Positions 1-5,470 of a DNA stretch of 9,755 nt are shown here, piece by piece. Source of the DNA: Lachnospiraceae bacterium (GTDB lineage: Bacteria > Bacillota > Clostridia > Lachnospirales > Lachnospiraceae); contig CAAFXG010000245.1 of the NCBI GenBank assembly GCA_900766925.1, positions 1-9,755 of the forward strand, in the 5' to 3' direction. Within the stretch, counting starts at the first letter, position 1, and each line of letters begins with the position of its first letter. The notes under the pieces were generated by a model that was given only the letters and a program-made list of their open reading frames with translations, searched no databases and was not told where the DNA came from. Made by a program: the position numbers and the translations under genes.

Positions 1-417
1 CATGAACATGATGAAGAAGAACATTGCTGTGGACACCACCATGACGAGCACGACCATGAGCACCATCATCACCATCATGAGGAGCATGGTCCGGAATGTA
101 CATGTGGTTGTCATGACCATGGCCATCATCATGCGGATGATATTTTTACAAGCTGGGGCAGAGAGACTGCCAATAAGTATTCAGATGAAGATATGAAGCT
201 GATTCTTGAAGAGTTAAGTAAGGATTCTGATAAGTTTGGAATTATACTTCGTGCAAAGGGTATTGTGTCAGGTACGGGAAATGATTGGATATATTTTGAC
301 CTGGTACCGGGTGAGTATGAAATCCGAAAGGGCGCGCCTGACTATACAGGAAAGCTTTGTGTAATTGGTAGTGAACTTAAGGAAGACTTATTAGAGGAGC
401 TTTTTAAGTTGAAATAG
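1..417 (+). CDS. CobW/G3E-family GTPase (zinc metallochaperone type), C-terminal part only
   Basis: The gene enters from the left edge, so 138 residues and the stop are visible; the GTPase domain lies outside. Frame 1 is open from base 1. Visible residues 1-44 form an extreme metal-binding linker with 20 His and 5 Cys, including six consecutive His (21-26), a Cys pair (9-10) and a CTCGC cluster (33-37). Residues 46-138 match the CobW C-terminal domain: IFTSWGRE, then an ILRAKGIV-like strand, a tryptophan strand (DWIYFDLV) and the CVIGSELKEDLLEEL ending. Known for the family: CobW/ZNG1/YeiR proteins hydrolyse GTP to deliver zinc or cobalt to client proteins, and His-rich linkers store or capture metal. 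The zinc-type ABC operon downstream and a second G3E gene 38 nt away support a zinc role. The client is unknown, and nucleotide motifs cannot be checked here. Confidence 0.88.
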   Translation, partial: HEHDEEEHCCGHHHDEHDHEHHHHHHEEHGPECTCGCHDHGHHHADDIFTSWGRETANKYSDEDMKLILEELSKDSDKFGIILRAKGIVSGTGNDWIYFDLVPGEYEIRKGAPDYTGKLCVIGSELKEDLLEELFKLK

Positions 418-455
418 GTTTTAGGGCAATACATTTTATAGAAGGATGAATTAAA

Positions 456-1415
456 ATGAAAAATAATGTGGCACAGGAAATACCAGTGTATGTATTTTTG
501 GGCTTCCTCGAGAGTGGCAAAACAACCTTTGCAAAGGAAACCCTGATTGACAGAGATTTTACTGAGGGCGAACCTACACTCCTTTTGGTTTGTGAAGAAG
601 GAATTGAGGAGTATGATGCAGATGAGCTGCAAAGCCGTAATATCTTTGTGGAGTATCTGGATGATGATAACGTAAATACTGAACATTTGCTTGATTTACA
701 GGATAAGTATAAGCCTACCCGTGTAATGATAGAGTATAATGGAATGTGGATGATGGAGAAGCTGTTTTCAATCCGTGTTCCAAGGGGATGGACAATTGTT
801 CAGGTGATTACCTTTGTTGATTCAACAACCTTTGACGTGTATTCTGCCAATATGAAGGGTATGATGACTGAGAAGCTTCAGACAGCAGATATGATAGTAT
901 TTAATAGATGTGACGAAAATACTAAGCGTGCCGAATACAGGAGAAGTATTAAAGCAGTAAACAGACGTGCACAGGTCATTTTTGAGAACAAGGATGGAAT
1001 AGCTGAGGTGGATGAGGAAGAGCTTGAGCTTCCTTATGATATTAATCAGCCTGTTATTGAGCTTGAGGATGAGGATTTTGGTATTTTTTATATTGATTCG
1101 TGTGATAATCCTGACAAATATGTTGGCAAAAAAATTGTGTTTAAGGCAATGGTTCATATTCCAAAGGAATACGGACCTAATGAATTTGTGCCGGGCAGAT
1201 TTGCCATGACTTGCTGTGCGGATGATATTGCTTTTATAGGCTTTAAATGTTATTCTGAGCTTACAAAGCATTTAAAAGACAGGCAATGGGTTAAGGTAAC
1301 AGGTGTAATTGACAAGGAGTACTATCCTGAATTTGAGGGCGAAGGACCTGTAATAAAGGCTTCAAAGGTTGAAGTGGCAAAGCCTGCAGAGGAAGAATTA
1401 GTTTATTTCAATTAG
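456..1415 (+). CDS. G3E (CobW-like) GTPase fused to a YcgQ/TIGR03943 (DUF1980) C-terminal domain
   Basis: A 319-residue protein with no membrane segment. The N-terminal part (about 10-185) is a G3E P-loop GTPase: Walker A GFLESGKTTF at 16-25, an IEYNGM segment (E93) in the place of the family's ExxG motif, and NRCD at 150-153 as a variant NKxD guanine motif. The CxCC metal motif typical of CobW proteins is absent; only C46 lies in that region. The C-terminal part (about 208-319) resembles the soluble end of YcgQ/TIGR03943 proteins: the DNPDKYVGKKIVFKA strand, the conserved GRFAMTCCADD core (C253, C254), a QWVKVTG strand and an ELVYFN tail. Family knowledge: YcgQ-type proteins accompany DUF318 permeases, with zinc-linked regulation in Bacillus. 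Inference: a GTPase coupled to a metal-related permease system. The start has GAAGGA (441-446) 9 nt upstream. It probably shares a transcript with the upstream CobW gene. Confidence 0.85.
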   Translation: MKNNVAQEIPVYVFLGFLESGKTTFAKETLIDRDFTEGEPTLLLVCEEGIEEYDADELQSRNIFVEYLDDDNVNTEHLLDLQDKYKPTRVMIEYNGMWMMEKLFSIRVPRGWTIVQVITFVDSTTFDVYSANMKGMMTEKLQTADMIVFNRCDENTKRAEYRRSIKAVNRRAQVIFENKDGIAEVDEEELELPYDINQPVIELEDEDFGIFYIDSCDNPDKYVGKKIVFKAMVHIPKEYGPNEFVPGRFAMTCCADDIAFIGFKCYSELTKHLKDRQWVKVTGVIDKEYYPEFEGEGPVIKASKVEVAKPAEEELVYFN

Positions 1416-1423
1416 AATATTAA

Positions 1424-1455
1424 AAAAATCCTGGTGGAAAATCACCGGGATTTTT
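1424..1455 (+). terminator. Rho-independent terminator after the two G3E genes
   Basis: A 13-bp stem with one G-U wobble pairs 1424-1436 (AAAAATCCTGGTG) with 1443-1455 (CACCGGGATTTTT), enclosing a 6-nt loop. The 3' arm ends in a T5 run. The hairpin starts 9 nt after the stop codon of the fusion GTPase, so it should end the GTPase transcript and separate it from the small ORF/transporter unit. The A-rich left flank could make it partly bidirectional. Confidence 0.88.
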
Positions 1456-1514
1456 GTGTAATATAGGACAATTTAAGATATGGTCATATGAATAATTGTT
1501 GTGATACCGTAAGT

Positions 1515-1521
1515 AAAGGAG
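1515..1521 (+). promoter_or_regulatory. Ribosome binding site that fixes the start of the 56-aa protein
   Basis: AAAGGAG lies 8 nt before the ATG at 1530. The in-frame ATG at 1488 has no comparable site in front of it and would add 14 residues that do not look like the rest of the protein, so 1530 is preferred. Confidence 0.75.
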
Positions 1522-1529
1522 TATATGAT

Positions 1530-1700
1530 ATGGAAACAATATTTTATGTTGTAGATGGAATTGACGGAGATTATGCTAATCTGCGCAGGACAGATATAGA
1601 GAGTACGGACTTAAAGCTTGTTGCAAGAGCTCTTCTTCCGGATGGTATTACAGAGGGGACAAGATTAAAATATGAATTTTTGCAGTATGAGATAGTATAA
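1530..1700 (+). CDS. Small DUF3006-like protein, 56 aa
   Basis: A very small acidic protein with no signal peptide or membrane segment. Its layout resembles DUF3006 proteins. A short beta strand leads into a (V/I)DxIxGDYAxL motif (VDGIDGDYANLR, about residues 8-19). A variable middle follows, then LLPDGITEGTRLKYEF near the end, which corresponds to the family's LPxGxxEGDxL pattern. The function of DUF3006 is not established. The stop codon is 2 nt before the EamA transporter start, and that start has only a weak ribosome site, so the two are probably translationally coupled. Seen: the motif-like segments, the ribosome site and the tight spacing. Inferred: family membership, by eye only. An alternative start at 1488 (70 aa) is less likely. 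Confidence 0.65.
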   Translation: METIFYVVDGIDGDYANLRRTDIESTDLKLVARALLPDGITEGTRLKYEFLQYEIV

Positions 1701-1702
1701 AA

Positions 1703-2653
1703 ATGGATAGAAATAAATTATTTACAAATACATTTGCCATAGTTGTATTAGCACTTATATGTAATGCCTTGTGGGGGAGTGCATTTCCGTGTATTAAGCT
1801 TGGATATGAGTGGTTTAACGTAGAGACTACGCCTGACAAGATTTTGTTTGCAGGTATGAGGTTTGCGATTGCAGGTATGCTGGTTATAATTTTTAACAGT
1901 ATTTTGCATAAAAGGTTTATTACACCGGAGTCGTTAAGTGATTGGAAACGTGTATTTATACTGTGTATGTTCCAGACAGTGCTTCAGTATTTATTCTTTT
2001 ATATAGGACTTTCAAATACAAGTGGAGTTAAGGCTTCAATAGTGGAGGGCTCGAATGTTTTTGTGTCGATAATAATTGCAGCACTTGTTCCGACAAGCTT
2101 TTTTGGAAAAAAGGATAAGCTCTCGCTCAGAGTTATACTTGGATGTCTGATTGGATTTGCAGGAGTTGTAATAGTTAATCTTAAGCCGGAAGGTCTGGAT
2201 GCCGCTTTTAAATTAACAGGAGAGGGATTTGTATTTATTTCAACATTTGCTTATGGGTTCTCAACAGTCTTAATTAAGAAATATGCTATCCAAAGTGATA
2301 CTGTTATGCTTTCGGGCTGGCAGTTTTTTACAGGTGGTCTTATTATGGTGGTTATTGGAGTATTCGCCGGTGGACAAATACATACAGTTACATGCAAAGG
2401 TATTGAAATGCTTATGTATCTGGCCCTTATTTCGGCAGTTGCATATACCCTGTGGGGAATACTGCTCAAATATAATCCGGTTTCGAAAATAGCTGTTTTC
2501 GGATTTTCTAATCCGGTATTTGGTGTTATTCTTTCGGCAATACTGCTTGGAGAGGGAAGTGTTCTTAACATTAAATGTATTATGGCACTTATTCTTGTTT
2601 GTGCCGGTATCTACCTTGTAAACAAGGGCGATGCAAATAGAAAGCAAGTATAA
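1703..2653 (+). CDS. EamA/DMT-superfamily transporter (10 predicted membrane helices)
   Basis: 316 residues, the usual length for the EamA family, with two homologous five-helix halves. Hydrophobic stretches fall at about 11-31, 46-66, 84-103, 108-130, 142-160, 172-190, 204-222, 236-256, 262-283 and 289-307. Typical EamA signatures are present: NALWGSAFPCIK in helix 1, the MRFAIAG start of helix 2, GVKASIVEGSNVFVSIIIAAL, GFAGVVIV at the end of the first half, and FSNPVFGVILSAILLGE in the second half. The family moves small metabolites, often outward (amino acids, nucleosides, sugars), and the substrate cannot be read from sequence. It begins 2 nt after the DUF3006-like gene with only a weak GAGA-type ribosome site, suggesting coupling. 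No terminator is seen before the ABC genes, so read-through into znuC is possible. Confidence 0.9.
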   Translation: MDRNKLFTNTFAIVVLALICNALWGSAFPCIKLGYEWFNVETTPDKILFAGMRFAIAGMLVIIFNSILHKRFITPESLSDWKRVFILCMFQTVLQYLFFYIGLSNTSGVKASIVEGSNVFVSIIIAALVPTSFFGKKDKLSLRVILGCLIGFAGVVIVNLKPEGLDAAFKLTGEGFVFISTFAYGFSTVLIKKYAIQSDTVMLSGWQFFTGGLIMVVIGVFAGGQIHTVTCKGIEMLMYLALISAVAYTLWGILLKYNPVSKIAVFGFSNPVFGVILSAILLGEGSVLNIKCIMALILVCAGIYLVNKGDANRKQV

Positions 2654-2671
2654 AAGATATCATAAAGGATG

Positions 2672-2700
2672 TTAATTTACACAGGCTTAGTGTGTATTAT
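2672..2700 (+). promoter_or_regulatory. Candidate znuC promoter overlapped by an imperfect inverted repeat
   Basis: TATTAT (2695-2700) matches the -10 consensus at 5 of 6 bases and lies 17 nt after a weak -35-like TTAATT (2672-2677). The arms TAATTTACAC (2673-2682) and GTGTGTATTA (2690-2699) form an imperfect inverted repeat covering both elements, with 8 of 10 positions symmetric. Start of transcription would be near 2707, just ahead of the ribosome site. The layout fits a repressor operator such as Zur, but the sequence does not clearly match the Bacillus Zur box. This is a low-confidence call. Confidence 0.35.
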
Positions 2701-2710
2701 GGTTGTTTTG

Positions 2711-2717
2711 AAAGGAG
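2711..2717 (+). promoter_or_regulatory. Ribosome binding site that fixes the znuC start
   Basis: AAAGGAG lies 7 nt before the ATG at 2725. The in-frame ATG at 2692 would add 11 residues, translating across this site, and has no ribosome site of its own. The 2725 start also gives the normal ABC ATPase N-terminus (MALLTCENVSLGY). Confidence 0.8.
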
Positions 2718-2724
2718 TTTTGTT

Positions 2725-3456
2725 ATGGCATTGCTTACATGCGAAAATGTTTCTCTTGGTTATGAAGGAAAAGCAGTAGTTGAAAATCTGAATTTCCAGG
2801 TAAACAGTGGAGATTATTTATATATTTTGGGTGAGAACGGCTCAGGAAAAAGTACATTGATGAAGGCAATTTTAGGACTTAAATCACCAATGTCGGGAGT
2901 ACTTACAACAGGGGATGGATTGAAGCATAATCAGATTGGTTATCTTCCGCAACAGACGGTTGTTCAAAGAGATTTTCCGGCGTCAGTTAAAGAGATTGTA
3001 ATGTCCGGATTCCTCAATCATAGTGGCTTCAGACCGTTTTACAGCAAAGAAGAAAAACAAATAGCCGCGCAAACTATGGAAAAGCTTGGAATATATGATT
3101 TGCGAAAACGATGCTACAGAGAGTTATCAGGCGGACAACAACAACGTGTACTGCTTGCCAGAGCACTTTTAGCTACAGGAAAAATGCTTTTGCTTGATGA
3201 GCCGGTTGCAGGACTGGATCCAAAGGTAACTATTGAAATGTATGAGCTCATTTCAAGCCTCAACAAGGAAGGTATTACCATTATTATGGTATCGCATGAT
3301 GTTCAGGCCGCATCTGTTTATGCAACAAAAATATTGCATGTTAGTGATACACCTCAGTATTTTGAATCAAAAGAAGACTATCTTAAGAGTGATTTGGGAA
3401 GGACATTTTCAGAAATGTCGTCGCCACCGGTAGAGATTAAGGAGGGAAAGAAATAA
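2725..3456 (+). CDS. znuC: Zinc/manganese-type ABC transporter ATP-binding protein (ZnuC-like)
   Basis: A complete 243-residue ABC ATPase with all core motifs: Walker A GENGSGKST (36-44), Q-loop YLPQQ (73-77), signature LSGGQQQR (134-141), Walker B LLLDEP with catalytic E159, D-loop AGLD (162-165) and the switch histidine H191. The IGYLPQQTVVQRDFPASVKEIV segment is typical of the metal-uptake (ZnuC/AdcC/MntB) subfamily. It energises import of divalent metal through the permease encoded 1 nt downstream, using the lipoprotein encoded after that. Zinc is favoured over manganese because of the His-rich binding protein and neighbouring CobW-type GTPases, but motifs in the ATPase do not decide the metal. 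The C-terminal tail (about 210-243) is short and charged. Confidence 0.92.
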   Translation: MALLTCENVSLGYEGKAVVENLNFQVNSGDYLYILGENGSGKSTLMKAILGLKSPMSGVLTTGDGLKHNQIGYLPQQTVVQRDFPASVKEIVMSGFLNHSGFRPFYSKEEKQIAAQTMEKLGIYDLRKRCYRELSGGQQQRVLLARALLATGKMLLLDEPVAGLDPKVTIEMYELISSLNKEGITIIMVSHDVQAASVYATKILHVSDTPQYFESKEDYLKSDLGRTFSEMSSPPVEIKEGKK

Positions 3457-3457
3457 A

Positions 3458-4303
3458 ATGTTTCAGACAATAGCAGAATATTTTCAATATTCATTTGTAA
3501 TAAGAGCATTTGTTGTAGGCATTTTAATTGCATTCTGCTCGTCCTTGCTGGGTGTTACATTGGTTCTTAAGAGATTTTCTTTTATTGGCGATGGATTATC
3601 TCATGTTGCTTTTGCTGCAATGGCGATTGCAATGATAATGAGTCTTACTAATAATATGATAGTAATTCTTCCTGTTACCATTGTGGCAGCGGTTATTATG
3701 CTGAAAACAGGCCAGAATGCCAGAATTAATGGTGATGCCGTAATAGCAATGCTGTCAGTTGGTTCTCTGGCTGTGGGATATCTTTTGTTAAATGTATTTT
3801 CGACATCATCAAATATATCGGGTGATGTATGTTCAACCTTATTCGGTGCAGCCTCTATTTTAACTCTCAGCAATACGGATGTTATCCTGTGTGTGATAAT
3901 GGCAATAATTGTTTTGCTATTTTATGTTCTTTTTTATCACAAAATTTTTGTGGTTACTTTTGATGAGAATTTTGCGAGAGCAACAGGAATAAGAACTAAT
4001 TTATATAATTTACTGATGGCAGTGATAACTGCGATTATTATTGTACTTGCCATGAATCTGGTCGGTTCATTGCTTATTTCTGCGTTGGTTATTTTCCCTG
4101 CACTTTCTGCAATGAGGGTATTTAAGAATTATAAATCTGTTGTTATATGTTCAGGGGTGCTGAGTGTGTTATGTGCAGTTATCGGAATATTGATTTCACT
4201 CATGTCATCGACACCGGTCGGTTCAACCATTGTGGCAGTGGATATTGTTGCGTTTATAGGATTTTATTTTACTGGTTTGATACAGGAGCAGGCAAGAGGT
4301 TAA
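3458..4303 (+). CDS. znuB: Zinc/manganese-type ABC transporter permease (ZnuB-like, ABC-3 family)
   Basis: 281 residues, the normal size for an ABC-3 permease, with about eight to nine hydrophobic segments. Recognisable family segments are LLGVTLVLKRFSFIGDGLSHVAFAA (about 30-54), which contains the cytoplasmic coupling region, and NLVGSLLISALVIFPALSA (about 200-218) near the end of the core. The start ATG lies 1 nt after the ATPase stop codon, and an AAGGAGGG ribosome site (3439-3446) sits inside the end of that gene, so the two are co-translated. The protein forms the membrane channel for the metal delivered by the downstream lipoprotein. The channel is most likely a homodimer, as only one permease gene is present. 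Confidence 0.93.
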   Translation: MFQTIAEYFQYSFVIRAFVVGILIAFCSSLLGVTLVLKRFSFIGDGLSHVAFAAMAIAMIMSLTNNMIVILPVTIVAAVIMLKTGQNARINGDAVIAMLSVGSLAVGYLLLNVFSTSSNISGDVCSTLFGAASILTLSNTDVILCVIMAIIVLLFYVLFYHKIFVVTFDENFARATGIRTNLYNLLMAVITAIIIVLAMNLVGSLLISALVIFPALSAMRVFKNYKSVVICSGVLSVLCAVIGILISLMSSTPVGSTIVAVDIVAFIGFYFTGLIQEQARG

Positions 4304-4307
4304 TGGT

Positions 4308-5321
4308 ATGTTTTCAGACAAATATAAAAAATTAATAATGTTTCCTTTGCTGCTTTTGTTATGTGTTTTTTGTATACCGGGTTGCGGGAGAAAAGCTTCG
4401 GTTGATGATGGAAAATATCATGTGGTCTGCACAATATTCCCTGCGTATGACTGGGCCAGAAATATAATTGGGGATTCTGACAGAATAGAGCTAACCCTGC
4501 TGGTTGACAATGGTGTGGATTTGCATAGCTATCAGCCTACGGCAGATGATGTAATAACAATTGCGGACTGTGATTTGTTTGTTCATGTCGGAGGAGAATC
4601 AGATGCATGGGTATCAGATGTAATCAAAGAGTCGGGCAATAAAGATATGAAAATATTAAATATGATGGATATTCTGGCAGATGATATCAAAACAGAGGAG
4701 ATTATAGAGGGAATGCAGAGCAACCATAATCATGACCACGAGCAGGAACATGACCACGATGGTGCTGATGAAGATGAAGAATATGATGAACATGTATGGT
4801 TATCGATTGCTAATGCAGTGAAATGCTCGCAGGCGTTTACAGGAGTGTTGTGTGAGCTGGATGAAGAAAACTGTGATTTGTATATCCGTAATTGTAACAT
4901 TTATGTTGATAAGCTTGAAGGTGAGTATGTTAAGTATGTAAGGACACTTTCAACTGCAACATATGACACAATTCTGGTTGGTGACAGGTTCCCGTTTAGA
5001 TATCTGGTAAATGATTTTGATATAAAATATTATGCTGCATATGTTGGATGCTCTGCAGAGACGGAGGCAAGCTTTGACACTATCAGATTTCTTGTAAATA
5101 AGGTTGACAAGCTTGATTTACCTGCCGTAATTGTAACTGAGAGTGATAATAAAGCACTTGCTAAAACTATTATTGAGAACTCTTCAGATAAGGAAAGGGC
5201 GGTTTTGGTAATGGATTCCATGCAGTCTGTTACCGCGAAAGATATAGAAGCCGGAACGACATATTTATCTGTTATGGAAGACAATCTGGCAGTTTTGGAA
5301 AGGGCACTTGGATGTGAATAA
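4308..5321 (+). CDS. znuA: Zinc-type ABC transporter substrate-binding lipoprotein (ZnuA-like, His-rich loop)
   Basis: 337 residues. The N-terminus has a basic start, a Leu-rich hydrophobic core and a lipobox IPGC with acylated C26, so it should be anchored to the outer face of the membrane. Family landmarks are IFPAYDWARNIIGD (43-56), DLHSYQPT with metal ligand H73, a His-rich charged loop (about 139-162, with H140, H142, H144, H148 and H150), EHVWLS with ligand H162, and TESDNKALA (277-285) near the last acidic ligand. Where classic ZnuA proteins have the third histidine, this one reads GDRFPFRYL, with D226. The His-rich loop is a hallmark of zinc rather than manganese binding proteins. The start is 4 nt after the permease stop, with an AAGAGG site 8 nt ahead. 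It is the last gene of the operon. Confidence 0.9.
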   Translation: MFSDKYKKLIMFPLLLLLCVFCIPGCGRKASVDDGKYHVVCTIFPAYDWARNIIGDSDRIELTLLVDNGVDLHSYQPTADDVITIADCDLFVHVGGESDAWVSDVIKESGNKDMKILNMMDILADDIKTEEIIEGMQSNHNHDHEQEHDHDGADEDEEYDEHVWLSIANAVKCSQAFTGVLCELDEENCDLYIRNCNIYVDKLEGEYVKYVRTLSTATYDTILVGDRFPFRYLVNDFDIKYYAAYVGCSAETEASFDTIRFLVNKVDKLDLPAVIVTESDNKALAKTIIENSSDKERAVLVMDSMQSVTAKDIEAGTTYLSVMEDNLAVLERALGCE

Positions 5322-5356
5322 ATAAGTTTATACCAAGAACAAGTTCACAGTTTTTT
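5313..5356 (+). terminator. Weak candidate terminator at the end of znuA
   Basis: TGTGAA at the last znuA codons (5313-5318) can pair with TTCACA (5344-5349). The 3' arm is followed, after one G, by a T6 run (5351-5356). The loop is long (about 25 nt) and the stem is only 6 bp, so this is much weaker than the terminator at 1424-1455. It is the best candidate for ending the znuCBA transcript, as no stronger hairpin was seen in 5322-5470. Confidence 0.28.
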
Positions 5357-5384
5357 GACAATTTTGTCAAAAATTAATCATAGT
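5352..5384 (+). promoter_or_regulatory. Candidate htrA promoter with a palindrome over the -35
   Basis: A perfect -35 TTGACA (5355-5360) is followed after 18 nt by CATAGT (5379-5384), which matches the -10 consensus at 4 of 6 bases. The -35 sits inside a perfect 9-bp inverted repeat: TTTTTGACA (5352-5360) and TGTCAAAAA (5365-5373), with a 4-nt spacer. There is no T run after the right arm, so an operator is more likely than a terminator. The predicted transcript would have a leader of about 80 nt before the protease start at 5471. Confidence 0.4.
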
Positions 5385-5450
5385 TTAAAATTATTATAAA
5401 GACATCATGATTGACAGTATATATGTTTCAATCAGGAAATACATCGATTC

Positions 5451-5458
5451 AGGAAGGG
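5451..5458 (+). promoter_or_regulatory. Ribosome binding site supporting the htrA start at 5471
   Basis: AGGAAGGG lies 12 nt before the ATG at 5471. Upstream in-frame candidates, TTG 5411 and ATG 5423, have no purine-rich site in front. The 5411 TTG is itself part of a TTGACA motif. The 5471 start gives a typical Asn-rich HtrA head (MNEFDNNYEG). Confidence 0.6.
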
Positions 5459-5470
5459 AAGTTGGAATAT

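Noticed and set aside
2..196. Open frame with an ATG start and many Met/Thr residues
   Set aside because: It is the shifted reading of the CAT/CAC His-rich linker. Frame 1 continues into a clear CobW C-terminal domain, so the shifted frame is a shadow.
342..686. Minus-strand open frame across the end of the CobW gene and the start of the fusion gene
   Set aside because: It overlaps two well-supported genes on the other strand, has no ribosome site and shows no recognisable motif.
822..1271. Minus-strand open frame inside the fusion gene
   Set aside because: Antisense to a gene with clear GTPase and DUF1980 motifs; the composition looks like a shadow.
1454..1482. Possible promoter after the terminator (TTGTGT with GATATG)
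   Set aside because: Both boxes match the consensus poorly and the -35 overlaps the terminator stem. Some promoter for the small ORF is expected, but I cannot place it.
2251..2647. Overlapping minus-strand open frames within the EamA gene
   Set aside because: Two frames overlap each other and a well-supported transporter; neither has a family signature.
4303..4305. ATG overlapping the znuB stop codon
   Set aside because: It is out of frame with the lipoprotein; the ATG at 4308 gives the signal peptide and lipobox.
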